Assembly: GCF_002567005.1 (NCBI RefSeq)
Contig: NZ_NUZU01000007.1
Location: 61,414-125,413 of the forward strand
DNA: 64,000 bases
Direction of reading: 5' to 3'
DNA from: Bacillus sp. AFS073361
Lineage (GTDB): Bacteria; Bacillota; Bacilli; Bacillales; Cytobacillaceae
Shown here: one piece after another, positions 42,155-51,990 of the stretch
Position numbering within the stretch: position 1 is the first letter of the stretch
How the letters are laid out: each line of letters begins with the position of its first letter
The notes under the pieces: model-generated
Seen by the model: the letters and a program-made list of their open reading frames with translations, nothing else
What the model was told of the DNA's origin: nothing
The model's database searches: none
Made by a program: the position numbers and the translations under genes

Positions 42155-43534
42155 TCACTTAAGATACAAATCAGTTGGATATGCACCACTAAAACAAGCG
42201 ATACAATGGCGGCTAGTATCTGCCAGATCTACATCGACAGCCTCTAATAATCCCTCGGTGCTTAAAAAGGCTAATGAGTCTGCTCCAATCACACTTCCCA
42301 TTGCACGTTCATGCTCATGTTTGTTCGCAAAAAGTTCTTCTTTGGTTGGCATATCCACTCCATAAAAACAAGGATTTTTTACCATTGGGGAACTAATTCG
42401 TACATGGACCTCTTTTGCACCTGCTTGACGAATCAATTGAACAATTCGCTTGCTTGTCGTTCCACGTACAATCGAATCATCAACAAGCACGACCCGTTTA
42501 TCCTCGAGAATTTCACGAACAGCACTTAATTTTAAACGAACGGCCAAATCGCGTAATTCTTGGGTTGGTTCAATAAATGAACGACCGGCATAAGGATTTT
42601 TGATGATTCCCATTTCATATGGAATTCCTGATTGTTGGGCAAAACCCATGGCTGCAGGGACACTTGATTCTGGAACAGCAACAACAACATCAGCAGGTGT
42701 AGGATGTTCTTTTGCTAAAATCTGGCCTAATTCTTTTCGAATGGATAAAACACTTCTTCCATGAATCACACTATCTGGACGAGCAAAGTAAACAAATTCA
42801 AAGGAGCAAAGAGAAACATCACCTTTTGCAGCAAATCTGCCTGTTTTAATTCCCGTCTCGTCAACAAGAAGCCATTCTCCCGGTTCAACATCCCTCCAGA
42901 ACTTAGCATCAACCGCATTAAGTCCACATGTTTCTGAAGACGCGACAATGGATTCACCAATTTTTCCGAGGCTAAGGGGACGTAAGCCATGACGATCTAG
43001 GGCAATCAGCATATGTTTATCTGTCATGATCAGTAAAGCAAAGGAACCGTCAATCCGCTTAAGAACATCCGGTCCTGCCTCATCAAAATATTGTTTACTG
43101 GAACGCGCTATTAAATGAGCGATAATCTCAGTATCAGTGGTTGTCTGAAAAATGGCACCCTGTTGCTGGAGAACCTTCCGCTCAACATTGGCATTTACTA
43201 AATTCCCGTTATGGGCAACGGCCAAATTGCCCGCACTGTACTTAAATACAAGAGGTTGTGCGTTTTGTAGTAAACTTGCACCAGAAGTAGAATATCGTAC
43301 ATGACCGATGGCCATATTTCCACTTAGTCCATCAAGGATCTCACGTGAAAATACTTGGGTAACTAATCCCATTCCCCTGTGATGCCTGAATGATTTTCCA
43401 TCACTAGCCACAATTCCTGCACTCTCCTGGCCGCGGTGTTGAAGTGCATGAAGTCCATAATATGTTAAATGGGCTGCTTGAGGGTGATTAAACACTCCAA
43501 ATACACCGCATTTCTCCTTCATTTCTGAATCCAT
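42155..43534 (-). CDS. purF: Amidophosphoribosyltransferase
   Basis: First step of purine synthesis: PRPP + Gln to phosphoribosylamine. 459 residues, slightly shorter than B. subtilis PurF (476). The N-terminal nucleophile is Cys9 after a short propeptide (KEKCGVFGVF); HGLRPLSLG, the PRPP loop VVLVDDSIVRGTTSKR, and four Fe-S-type cysteines (SLCSFE, KNPCFYG, HCIACFSG) are present. In Bacillus purF normally lies inside purEKBCSQLFMNHD; here it is on the opposite strand, divergent from purK. GGAGGAA precedes the ATG. Confidence 0.92.
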   Translation of the reverse strand: MDSEMKEKCGVFGVFNHPQAAHLTYYGLHALQHRGQESAGIVASDGKSFRHHRGMGLVTQVFSREILDGLSGNMAIGHVRYSTSGASLLQNAQPLVFKYSAGNLAVAHNGNLVNANVERKVLQQQGAIFQTTTDTEIIAHLIARSSKQYFDEAGPDVLKRIDGSFALLIMTDKHMLIALDRHGLRPLSLGKIGESIVASSETCGLNAVDAKFWRDVEPGEWLLVDETGIKTGRFAAKGDVSLCSFEFVYFARPDSVIHGRSVLSIRKELGQILAKEHPTPADVVVAVPESSVPAAMGFAQQSGIPYEMGIIKNPYAGRSFIEPTQELRDLAVRLKLSAVREILEDKRVVLVDDSIVRGTTSKRIVQLIRQAGAKEVHVRISSPMVKNPCFYGVDMPTKEELFANKHEHERAMGSVIGADSLAFLSTEGLLEAVDVDLADTSRHCIACFSGAYPTDLYLK

Positions 43535-43729
43535 ATGTGTATTCCTCCCGTTAATTTCATTTCATTATTTTTGGCGAAAGCAGAATTTTTATCCTTTTGA
43601 TTGTCTTGTTGAAATTGTATTAGCTTTGTAAATAATAGAAAATTTTTTGATTAAAAAAGTATTTGAGTGCATTTCAGGAAAACCTAACATTATTAAAAGT
43701 TTAAAAAAGGATGAAGGAGGAAAAATGCT

Positions 43730-44857
43730 TTGACAGTCATTAAACCCTGCTCAACGATTGGTATCTTAGGGGGTGGCCAGCTAGGAAGAATGATTTCAAT
43801 TGCTGGCAGAAATATGGGATATCGCTTCATTACTTTGGATCCGACACCTAACTCACCATGTGGACAAGTGGCAGATCTTCAAATCACAGCTCCCTATACT
43901 GAGCTCAAAGCAGTTAAAGAACTTGCCGATTCCTCAGATGTGATTACTTATGAATTTGAAAATGTAGATTCTACTATAACATCTATTTTAGAAACTACAT
44001 CCTTTGTACCTCAAGGAAGCGAACTGCTCAAAATAACCCAAAATCGTATCTTGGAAAAATCTACCTTAAAGTCCTTTGATGTGAAAGTAGCACCTTTCTT
44101 TGTCATAGGTTCGGAAAATGACTTCGAAACGGCAATCGATCGTATGGGATTCCCTTACATAATGAAAACAGCTACAGGGGGTTACGATGGGAAAGGGCAA
44201 TGGGTTATAAAAAGCAGGGAGGACATTCCCATTGCGATCGAGGCTTGGCAAAATGCAGGGATGGACATGATCATCGAGCAATTTATCCCGTTCTGTAAGG
44301 AATTATCCGTGATTGTTGCGCGAAATATCCAAGGTCAAACTAAGACTTTCCCGGCAGCTGAAAATATCCATATTAATAATATCCTGCATCAGTCCCTCGT
44401 TCCTGCAAGAATTAGCGATGAGCAAAGAATTCAAGCGGAAACGGAAGCATTAAAAATAGCTGACTCCTTACAAGTAGTTGGATTAATTGCGATCGAAATG
44501 TTCCTTACGAATGATGGTGAAATTATCGTAAATGAGTTAGCACCAAGACCTCATAATTCCGGGCATTATTCCATGGATGCATGTATTACTTCTCAATTTG
44601 AGCAGCATATTCGGGCAATATGCGGACTGCCTTTAGGAGATACTACTCTTTTAAGCCCGATTATCATGGTTAATATTTTAGGTCAGCATGTAAATAAAGT
44701 GCTAGATAAAATTGAGCAGTTACCACCAACAGCCAAACTACATTTATACGGCAAAAAGGAAAGCGTAGAAAATAGGAAAATGGGTCACATTAATTTTTTA
44801 GGTTCAAATCTTGAGCAAATAGACAGGCAAATTCAGGATCTTGGAATTTGGTCATAA
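43730..44857 (+). CDS. purK: N5-carboxyaminoimidazole ribonucleotide synthase
   Basis: 375 residues, ATP-grasp enzyme converting AIR to N5-CAIR with ATP and bicarbonate. TIGILGGGQLGRMISIAG (9-26), DVITYEFENVD, KTATGGYDGKGQ and the metal-binding NELAPRPHNSGHYSMDAC are clear. It starts at TTG, 9 nt after AAGGAGG. An ATG-CTT-TGA mini-frame at 43725 overlaps this start. Its partner PurE, normally encoded immediately upstream, is absent. First gene of the plus-strand pur operon. Confidence 0.92.
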   Translation: MTVIKPCSTIGILGGGQLGRMISIAGRNMGYRFITLDPTPNSPCGQVADLQITAPYTELKAVKELADSSDVITYEFENVDSTITSILETTSFVPQGSELLKITQNRILEKSTLKSFDVKVAPFFVIGSENDFETAIDRMGFPYIMKTATGGYDGKGQWVIKSREDIPIAIEAWQNAGMDMIIEQFIPFCKELSVIVARNIQGQTKTFPAAENIHINNILHQSLVPARISDEQRIQAETEALKIADSLQVVGLIAIEMFLTNDGEIIVNELAPRPHNSGHYSMDACITSQFEQHIRAICGLPLGDTTLLSPIIMVNILGQHVNKVLDKIEQLPPTAKLHLYGKKESVENRKMGHINFLGSNLEQIDRQIQDLGIWS

Positions 44858-44921
44858 GGGAACGTGGATTAGAGTCGTTCTGCTAAAAACATAACCAACG
44901 AGTGAAAAGAGTGAAAAAATA

Positions 44922-45641
44922 ATGGAAAAATTAGAACAGCTTTACGAAGGAAAAGCAAAAAAAGTATACAAAACATCAGAACCAGGAAAGTATTGGATTG
45001 AATATAAAGATGATGCCACTGCCTTCAATGGCGAGAAAAAAGGACAAATTGCTGGAAAAGGAACTTTAAATAATGAAATAAGTGCCATTTTCTTAAGTTT
45101 GTTAAAAGAACAAGGCGTGGAAAATCATTTTATTAAAAAGATTTCATTAACAGAGCAGATTGTTCAGCAAGTAGAGATTATCCCGATTGAGGTTGTCGTT
45201 CGAAATATTGCGGCGGGCTCCCTTGCAAAAAGACTGGGATGGGAGGAAGGGAAGGAACTGCCGGGAGCCATTGTGGAATTATACTATAAGAATGATGAAT
45301 TGGGAGACCCTTTGATTAACAATGATCATATTGCCATTCTTGGACTCGCATCAGAGATAGAAATGGTTGAACTTCGAAAACAAGCCCTAAAAATCAATGA
45401 GATTTTAAAAGAGTTTCTTTTAAACAAAGATATTATCTTAGTTGATTTTAAATTAGAGTTTGGAAAAACCCCAGCTGGCACTATTATCTTAGCGGATGAA
45501 ATCTCACCGGATACGTGCCGCTTTTGGGATGCCCATTCAAAGGAAAAGTTAGATAAAGACCGGTTTAGGCGGGATTTAGGAAACGTTGAGGAAGCCTATC
45601 AAGAAATACAACGGAGAATTGGGGGTAATGTCAATGTTTAA
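44922..45641 (+). CDS. purC: SAICAR synthase
   Basis: 239 residues, ligates aspartate to [15 protein letters not shown], the GxGxLNNEIS region, [15 protein letters not shown] and [14 protein letters not shown] are the family signatures. The 64-bp gap after purK, where purB usually lies, contains no recognisable purB remnant. Its last codons overlap the purS start. Confidence 0.93.
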   Translation: MEKLEQLYEGKAKKVYKTSEPGKYWIEYKDDATAFNGEKKGQIAGKGTLNNEISAIFLSLLKEQGVENHFIKKISLTEQIVQQVEIIPIEVVVRNIAAGSLAKRLGWEEGKELPGAIVELYYKNDELGDPLINNDHIAILGLASEIEMVELRKQALKINEILKEFLLNKDIILVDFKLEFGKTPAGTIILADEISPDTCRFWDAHSKEKLDKDRFRRDLGNVEEAYQEIQRRIGGNVNV

Positions 45642-45888
45642 AGCAACAGTATATGTAACCTTAAGAGAAAGTGTACTAGATCCACAAGGGAATGCCGTTC
45701 ATGAGTCGTTGCATTCTCTTGGATATGATGAAGTTGGGGATGTACGAATAGGGAAATACATGGAGCTTGAAATTAATAGCGATGATCAAAAGGCGGCAGA
45801 AGAACGAGTAAAGGATATGTGTGAGAAACTGTTAGCCAATACCGTAATTGAAGACTTTCGGTTTGATCTTACCAAGCAGGAAGGATAG
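45634..45888 (+). CDS. purS: FGAM synthase subunit PurS
   Basis: 84 residues, the normal PurS length. ATG at 45634 (after GGGGG) overlaps purC by 8 bp; frames further upstream lack a proper site. [30 protein letters not shown] and VRIGKYMEL are typical. PurS channels ammonia between PurQ and PurL in the three-subunit FGAM synthase of Gram-positives. Confidence 0.93.
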   Translation: MFKATVYVTLRESVLDPQGNAVHESLHSLGYDEVGDVRIGKYMELEINSDDQKAAEERVKDMCEKLLANTVIEDFRFDLTKQEG

Positions 45889-45900
45889 GAGGGGAATAGG

Positions 45901-46584
45901 ATGAACTTTGCTGTACTGGTTTTTCCTGGTTCAAATTGTGATGTAGACATGTATAAAGCAGTGTTAGATACGATTGAACAGTCTGTCGAATATGTATGGC
46001 ATCTTGAAACGGACCTATCAAAATATGATGCAATTCTTGTTCCAGGGGGCTTCTCCTATGGGGATTATTTGCGTCCAGGGGCTGTTGCGAGCTTGTCTCC
46101 TGTTATGGAGCAGGTGAAAATAGCTGCTGAAGAAGGGAAATTGATTCTTGGTGTCTGTAATGGGTTTCAAATTCTAACTGAAGCTAATCTTTTGCCAGGT
46201 GCTTTACGAAGAAATCAACGGTTAAAATTTCATTGTGACTACATTGATTTAGTAGTAGAAAACAACCAAACCCCGTTCACATTAGACTATCAAGAAGGCG
46301 AAACGATACGTATTCCGATTGCCCATGGTGATGGTAATTATTATTGTGATCAAGAGACATTGGATGAATTAGAAAAGAACAATCAAATCGTATTCAGGTA
46401 TAAAGGGACGAATCCAAATGGGTCGATTTCTGAGATTGCAGGGGTCATCAATGAGAGAGGAAATGTTTTAGGATTAATGCCCCACCCGGAACGTGCGGTT
46501 CATAAATGGCTGGGAACAGATGACGGAAAACGTATGTTTTCATCTATTTTAAGTTACTGGAGGAAACAATATGGGACAGCATAA
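45901..46584 (+). CDS. purQ: FGAM synthase glutaminase subunit PurQ
   Basis: 227 residues, class I glutamine amidotransferase. [26 protein letters not shown], nucleophile Cys in [19 protein letters not shown] and the His/Glu pair in MPHPERAVH are present. AGGAGGGG precedes the ATG. It overlaps purL by 14 bp. Confidence 0.95.
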   Translation: MNFAVLVFPGSNCDVDMYKAVLDTIEQSVEYVWHLETDLSKYDAILVPGGFSYGDYLRPGAVASLSPVMEQVKIAAEEGKLILGVCNGFQILTEANLLPGALRRNQRLKFHCDYIDLVVENNQTPFTLDYQEGETIRIPIAHGDGNYYCDQETLDELEKNNQIVFRYKGTNPNGSISEIAGVINERGNVLGLMPHPERAVHKWLGTDDGKRMFSSILSYWRKQYGTA

Positions 46585-48859
46585 AGAACCAACTCCTGAG
46601 CAAATTGTCCAGCAGAAGGTCTATCGGGAAATGGGATTAACGGATGAAGAATTTGATAAAGTAATTGAAATCCTTGGGCGGAAACCCAATTATACGGAAA
46701 CCGGCATATTTAGTGTCATGTGGTCCGAGCATTGCAGCTATAAAAATTCGAAGGTAGTTCTCAAACGTTTTCCGACATCCGGCCCGCACGTCTTACAAGG
46801 CCCTGGAGAAGGAGCAGGTATTGTTGATATAGGTGATAATCAAGCAGTGGTGTTTAAAATTGAAAGCCACAATCATCCTTCCGCCATTGAGCCTTATCAA
46901 GGTGCTGCAACAGGAGTCGGCGGGATTATTCGTGATGTTTTTTCCATGGGTGCCCGTCCGATCGCTTTATTGAATTCGCTGCGTTTTGGCGAACTTGATA
47001 ATCCAAAAACGAAATATATCTTTGAAAATGTGGTCGCGGGTATTGCAGGATATGGTAACTGTATGGGAATTCCAACGGTTGGCGGGGAAATCTACTTTGA
47101 TGCTTCCTATGAAGGGAATCCCCTTGTAAATGCCATGTGTGTGGGTTTAATCAACCATGATGAAATTCAAAAAGGCGTCGCAAAAGGAATTGGTAATCCC
47201 GTCATTTATGTTGGAGCGGCTACCGGCAGGGATGGAATTCATGGAGCTACCTTCGCTTCTGAAGAGTTGAGTGAAAATTCTGAAGCGAAACGTCCAGCCG
47301 TCCAAGTGGGCGATCCTTTTATGGAAAAATTGCTGCTTGAGGCCACTCTTGAATTGATCGCCTCTGGTCATGTGGTTGGGATACAAGATATGGGTGCGGC
47401 AGGGTTAACCAGCTCCAGTTCTGAGATGGCCAGTAAAGCGGGAAATGGAGTTGAATTGGATCTTGATCTTGTTCCACAGCGAGAAAAAGGTATGAGTGCT
47501 TACGAAATGATGCTCTCCGAGTCACAAGAAAGAATGCTGGTCGTTGCGAAAAAAGGAAAAGAAGGGGAAGTAAAAAAGATATTTGATAAATGGGGACTCC
47601 ACTCTTCTGTGATCGGTAAAGTGACAGATGATAACCAACTCCGTTTACTTCACATGGGAAAGATCGTGGCGGAAATCCCCGCGGACAAGCTTGCAGAAGA
47701 TGCGCCAGTGTATTGTAAGCCATCGAAAGAGGCGCCGTATTACAAACAATATTCATCCATAGACATAACTGCAACCATCGAAGAGCCAACGGATTATAAT
47801 TCTGTCCTGCAGAAGCTTCTAGCATCGCCTACGATTGCCAGCAAAGAGTGGGTATATCAACAGTATGACTATATGGTTAGAACAAATACCGCTGTCATAC
47901 CTGGATCGGATGCGGCTGTCGTTGCTATTCGTGGAACACGAAAAGCCCTGGCGATGACAACGGATTGCAACGGAAGGTATGTTTATCTTGATCCGTTTGT
48001 TGGAGGAGCAATAGCAGTAGCAGAAGCGGCCCGCAATGTGGTTTGTTCGGGTGCTGAGCCTTTAGCGATTACTGATAACTTGAACTTTGGAAGTCCGGAA
48101 AAGCCGGAAATCTTCTGGCAGTTTGAAAAGGCAGCGGATGGAATTAGTGAAGCATGCCGTCAACTCAATACTCCTGTTATTGGTGGGAATGTCAGCTTAT
48201 ATAATGAGACAAAAGGAGAAGCTATTTTTCCAACACCAACCATTGGCATGGTAGGGCTAATTAGGGACATCGAACATATTACAACTCAAGAATTTAAAAA
48301 AGACGGAGATTTAATTTTTTTAATTGGGGAAACCAAAGCAGAAATAGGCGGGTCGGAATACCAAAAAATAATGACTGGTAAGATTGAAGGGCGCCCGCCG
48401 CAGTTAAACCTTGATTTGGAGAAGAAGATACAAGCTTTTACCCTAAAAATGATTCAAGAAGGATTGGTGCAGTCAGCTCATGATACAGCGGAAGGCGGTT
48501 TAGCAGTTGCTTTAGCAGAAAGTTGTATAAGTGGGAAGATAGGTGCCGAAATTCAAGTAACCGAAGACCTGCGAACAGATTTTAGCCTTTTTAGTGAATC
48601 TCAATCTCGAATCATTCTTTCCGTTTCTCCGGAAAATGCAGAGAAGATTAAGAAAATGGCAAAACAGCAGGAGGTGCCACTAAAAGAAATCGGTCATGTG
48701 AAAGGCCAGGAACTTTCAATTTCACATAATGGTAATACCGTTATTTCTATGCCGATTACTAAATTGGCAGAAGCCTGGCGGAATGCTATACCTAACATTA
48801 TGCGTTCGGGATTATTAAAAAAGCTTAATATGCAGGAAATCTCTGCAAATTTACCGTAA
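46571..48859 (+). CDS. purL: FGAM synthase catalytic subunit PurL
   Basis: 762 residues, small-type Pur[58 protein letters not shown], and the second-half repeat [14 protein letters not shown] and [12 protein letters not shown] are conserved. B. subtilis PurL (742) ends soon after WKGAIP; here about 15 further residues follow [12 protein letters not shown]. In Bacillus the purL end overlaps purF, which is missing here, so the tail may come from the rearrangement. Confidence 0.94.
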   Translation: MGQHKEPTPEQIVQQKVYREMGLTDEEFDKVIEILGRKPNYTETGIFSVMWSEHCSYKNSKVVLKRFPTSGPHVLQGPGEGAGIVDIGDNQAVVFKIESHNHPSAIEPYQGAATGVGGIIRDVFSMGARPIALLNSLRFGELDNPKTKYIFENVVAGIAGYGNCMGIPTVGGEIYFDASYEGNPLVNAMCVGLINHDEIQKGVAKGIGNPVIYVGAATGRDGIHGATFASEELSENSEAKRPAVQVGDPFMEKLLLEATLELIASGHVVGIQDMGAAGLTSSSSEMASKAGNGVELDLDLVPQREKGMSAYEMMLSESQERMLVVAKKGKEGEVKKIFDKWGLHSSVIGKVTDDNQLRLLHMGKIVAEIPADKLAEDAPVYCKPSKEAPYYKQYSSIDITATIEEPTDYNSVLQKLLASPTIASKEWVYQQYDYMVRTNTAVIPGSDAAVVAIRGTRKALAMTTDCNGRYVYLDPFVGGAIAVAEAARNVVCSGAEPLAITDNLNFGSPEKPEIFWQFEKAADGISEACRQLNTPVIGGNVSLYNETKGEAIFPTPTIGMVGLIRDIEHITTQEFKKDGDLIFLIGETKAEIGGSEYQKIMTGKIEGRPPQLNLDLEKKIQAFTLKMIQEGLVQSAHDTAEGGLAVALAESCISGKIGAEIQVTEDLRTDFSLFSESQSRIILSVSPENAEKIKKMAKQQEVPLKEIGHVKGQELSISHNGNTVISMPITKLAEAWRNAIPNIMRSGLLKKLNMQEISANLP

Positions 48860-48873
48860 AGGAGAGAAAAGGA

Positions 48874-49908
48874 ATGAGTGATGCTTACCGCCATGCTGGG
48901 GTCAATATTGATGCGGGAAATGAAGCCGTTGAACGAATGAAAAAACATGTAAAAAAAACCTTCAGGCCAGAGGTTTTAACGGGTTTAGGAGGATTTGGGG
49001 CCCTTTTTAAACCAAATTTGTCGAATATGGAAAAGCCTGTTTTTGTTTCTGGTACGGATGGTGTAGGGACCAAATTGAAAATTGCTTTTGCCATGAACAA
49101 GCATGATACCATTGGCATCGATGCCGTTGCCATGTGTGTGAATGACATCATCGTCCAAGGGGCCGAACCACTTTTTTTTCTAGATTATTTAGCCTGCGGT
49201 AAGATTATCCCGGAAAAAATTGAAGCCATCGTTAAAGGAATTGCAGATGGCTGTGTACAGGCGGGGTGTTCACTAATTGGCGGGGAAACTGCCGAGATGC
49301 CGGGAATGTATCAGGATGAGGAATATGATATTGCAGGCTTTACGGTTGGTATGGTGGATCAAAAACATGTCATTGATGGATCAAAAGTACAAGAAGGCCA
49401 GGCACTTATTGGGTTAGCTTCAAGCGGAGTACATAGCAATGGGTTTTCACTTGTCCGCAAGGTTCTATTGGAGGATGCTAAGCTCTCATTAGGTGATTAT
49501 GTAGAGGAATTGGGGACTGAATTGGGAAAAGTGTTGCTTGAACCCACCAAAATTTATGTGAAATCGGTCCTTTCAACGATACGGAAATTTAATGTCACTG
49601 GAATGGTGCATGTAACAGGCGGGGGTTTTTATGATAACATTCCACGAATTTTACCCAAAGGTTTACAGGCTGAAATTAGGGATGGATCATGGAAGGTTCC
49701 GGAGATTTTTTCTTTTATCCAAGAAAAAGGTAAAATTTCTGATTATGATATGTTCCGAACTTTTAATATGGGAATAGGGATGATTTTAGTGGTCGATACT
49801 GCGGACTCTCGGGGCGTATTGGATCACTTGGAAACGTTGGGTGAAAATGCGTTTGTAATCGGTACAGTGCAAAAAGGAAACGAAGACGTCGTATTCAAGA
49901 AGGAGTAA
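48874..49908 (+). CDS. purM: AIR synthase
   Basis: 344 residues, phosphoribosylformylglycinamidine cyclo-ligase. [33 protein letters not shown](A)[19 protein letters not shown] and [15 protein letters not shown] are diagnostic. AAAGGAGAG lies 7 bp before the ATG. In the canonical operon purF would precede it. Confidence 0.94.
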   Translation: MSDAYRHAGVNIDAGNEAVERMKKHVKKTFRPEVLTGLGGFGALFKPNLSNMEKPVFVSGTDGVGTKLKIAFAMNKHDTIGIDAVAMCVNDIIVQGAEPLFFLDYLACGKIIPEKIEAIVKGIADGCVQAGCSLIGGETAEMPGMYQDEEYDIAGFTVGMVDQKHVIDGSKVQEGQALIGLASSGVHSNGFSLVRKVLLEDAKLSLGDYVEELGTELGKVLLEPTKIYVKSVLSTIRKFNVTGMVHVTGGGFYDNIPRILPKGLQAEIRDGSWKVPEIFSFIQEKGKISDYDMFRTFNMGIGMILVVDTADSRGVLDHLETLGENAFVIGTVQKGNEDVVFKKE

Positions 49909-49910
49909 GT

Positions 49911-50489
49911 ATGAAGATTGCCGTTTTTGCTTCTGGTACGGGTTCTAATTTTGCTGCGATTCTAGAATCCATAAAATTAAAAAAAATCAATAACGTTGAA
50001 GTGGTTTTACTGGTCAGTGACCGTCCTGAAGCTCTTGCAGTCCGCACCGCTATTAATGAATCAATCCCGGTTTTTACTTTTACAGCAAAAGATTATCCGA
50101 ATAAACAAGCCTATGAAGAAGAGATCCTTGAAAAGGTAACTCAACTGGAGGTGGATTTTATCGTGCTGGCTGGATATATGAGACTGTTAGGTCATGTTTT
50201 ACTTCATGCATTCGATCGGAAAATTATCAATGTCCACCCGTCTTTATTACCAGCTTTCGCAGGAAAGGATGCCATTGGACAAGCACTCGTTTATGGGGTA
50301 AAGGTAACCGGAGTTACGGTCCATTTTGTGGACGAAGGAATGGATACTGGACCGATTATCGACCAGCGTGCCGTAACAATTGATTCGCAAGAAACCAGGG
50401 AAACATTGATAAAAAAAATTCAGGAGCAGGAGCACAAATTATTACCAGAAGTGATCCAAAGACTGGCGAATAAGGAGGCTGTAAAATGA
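49911..50489 (+). CDS. purN: Folate-dependent GAR transformylase
   Basis: 192 residues. ASGTGSNFAAILES, the formyl-folate-site residues in NVHPSLLPAFAGKDAIGQAL and the catalytic Asp in HFVDEGMDTGPII are present. It starts two bases after purM. A formate-dependent isoenzyme, purT, is also encoded at 60 kb. Confidence 0.94.
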   Translation: MKIAVFASGTGSNFAAILESIKLKKINNVEVVLLVSDRPEALAVRTAINESIPVFTFTAKDYPNKQAYEEEILEKVTQLEVDFIVLAGYMRLLGHVLLHAFDRKIINVHPSLLPAFAGKDAIGQALVYGVKVTGVTVHFVDEGMDTGPIIDQRAVTIDSQETRETLIKKIQEQEHKLLPEVIQRLANKEAVK

Positions 50490-50530
50490 TAGGGACCTTG
50501 ATAACAGGCATAAGCCATTTTAAACACTAG
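50486..50530 (+). pseudogene. purH: purH 3'-end remnant
   Basis: The space between purN and purD contains an in-frame tail reading LITGISHFKH and TAG. Bacillus PurH ends in a nearly identical peptide (TGIRHFKH in B. subtilis as remembered). This is exactly where purH sits in the standard purN-purH-purD order, so it is best explained as the last codons left after deletion of purH (about 1.5 kb). Confidence 0.7.
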
Positions 50531-50543
50531 GAGGTAAGACGAA

Positions 50544-51806
50544 ATGAAGGTGTTAGTGATAGGGGGAGGCGGCCGTGAGCATGCGATAGTTTGGAAACTG
50601 TCACAAAGTCCTAAAGTTACGCAAATTTATTGTGCGCCGGGCAACCCTGGGATTGCAGAGTTAGCGGAATGTGTTTCCATTGCTGTTTCAGACATTCGGA
50701 AATTAGCGGATTTTGCACAAAAAGAACAAATTGATCTTACATTTGTAGGACCAGAAGAGCCGCTCTCATTGGGTATTGTTAATTATTTTAAAGAACAGGG
50801 TTTAGCGGTATATGGACCTTCAAAGGAAGCGGCATTAATTGAGGGAAGTAAGGCGTTCGCTAAAGATTTAATGATGAAGTATCAGATTCCTACTGCTAAA
50901 TATGCTTCTTTTACTAACTATGAGGATGCACTCGCTTTTGTCCGCGGCGAAGGGGCACCAATCGTAATAAAAGCAGATGGCTTAGCTGCAGGAAAAGGTG
51001 TCGTTGTGGCAAAAACACTGGAAGAAGCGGAAGAAGCACTTCAAAGTATGATGAAAGAAGTATCCTTTGGCTCGGCGGGAGCGAGGGTGGTTGTTGAGGA
51101 ATTTTTAGAAGGAGAAGAATTGACCCTGCTCGCTTTTGTGAATCGGACTACTGTAAAAGCGATGGTTCCGGCACAGGACCATAAGCCGGTAAATGATGGC
51201 GACAAGGGACCTAACACTGGTGGAATGGGAACGTATGCGCCATTACCACATATTGATTCATCAATGGTAGAGCGGATTATTCATGAAATAGTCCAACCAA
51301 CGGCAAAAGCTATGGTAGAGGAAGGTTCCCCATTTGAGGGAATCCTCTATACTGGTTTAATGCTGACAAAATCAGGTCCAAAAGTCATTGAATATAATGC
51401 ACGCTTTGGCGATCCGGAAACACAGGTAGTCCTTCCATTGCTTGAAACAGATTTACTTGATATTTTACTGGCAAGTCTCACCGGAGAATTAGAGAATGTA
51501 GAAGTGAAATGGAAAGACCAGTCTGCGGTTTGCGTGATTATGTCTTCTGCTGGCTATCCGGGAGCATACGAAAAAGGTCAAGTGATCAAAGGATTGGAAC
51601 ATATAACTTATCCGACTATAGCCTTCCATGCTGGCACCACTGCAAAGGATGGAGAAATTCTAACAAATGGCGGCCGAGTCCTGGGGATCACTGCTATTGG
51701 CGACCATTTGCAGGAAGCGAGAGATTTGGCCTACCAATCCGTAGAAAAGGTATCTTTTATAGGTGCTCATTACCGAACAGATATAGGATCTAAGGCATTT
51801 CGTTGA
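50544..51806 (+). CDS. purD: GAR synthetase
   Basis: 420 residues, phosphoribosylamine-glycine ligase. VIGGGGREHAIVWKL, GNPGIAELAECV, the ATP-grasp IKADGLAAGKGVVVA, DHKPVNDGDKGPNTGGMG and EYNARFGDPETQ are conserved. TAGGAGG, shared with the purH remnant stop, is the ribosome site. Last gene of the operon. Confidence 0.95.
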   Translation: MKVLVIGGGGREHAIVWKLSQSPKVTQIYCAPGNPGIAELAECVSIAVSDIRKLADFAQKEQIDLTFVGPEEPLSLGIVNYFKEQGLAVYGPSKEAALIEGSKAFAKDLMMKYQIPTAKYASFTNYEDALAFVRGEGAPIVIKADGLAAGKGVVVAKTLEEAEEALQSMMKEVSFGSAGARVVVEEFLEGEELTLLAFVNRTTVKAMVPAQDHKPVNDGDKGPNTGGMGTYAPLPHIDSSMVERIIHEIVQPTAKAMVEEGSPFEGILYTGLMLTKSGPKVIEYNARFGDPETQVVLPLLETDLLDILLASLTGELENVEVKWKDQSAVCVIMSSAGYPGAYEKGQVIKGLEHITYPTIAFHAGTTAKDGEILTNGGRVLGITAIGDHLQEARDLAYQSVEKVSFIGAHYRTDIGSKAFR

Positions 51807-51820
51807 CTATTTCGTTGACT
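51797..51820 (+). repeat. 12-bp tandem duplication at the purD stop
   Basis: ATTTCGTTGACT occurs twice in direct succession; the first copy contains the purD stop codon. Confidence 0.85.
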
Positions 51821-51871
51821 ATTAATATCTAATTTTAAAGAGGTTTATCAAGGAAGATGAGCCAATAGAGG

Positions 51872-51899
51872 AAAGCCTGCTTATAAACAGGCTTTTTTG
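51872..51899 (+). terminator. Terminator of the pur operon
   Basis: AAAGCCTG-N8-CAGGCTTTTTTG. Confidence 0.88.
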
Positions 51900-51976
51900 T
51901 CTTTAAATAAAATTCTTTCACATCTGTATCATTAATGTCCACGCCATATGGACAAATGGATTAAAGTGTCTTTAAA

Positions 51977-51990
51977 TGGTGCCTGACACC
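51977..51990. repeat. GTGCCTGACACC palindromic repeat
   Basis: TGGTGCCTGACACC, ending at the stop codon of gltC. Confidence 0.65.

Noticed and set aside
43632..43733. Open stretch before purK as a purE remnant
   Set aside because: The reading (ending KKDEGGKML) shows no recognisable PurE motif and the frame is short.
44858..44921. purK-purC gap as a purB scar
   Set aside because: None of the three frames resembles the PurB C-terminus.
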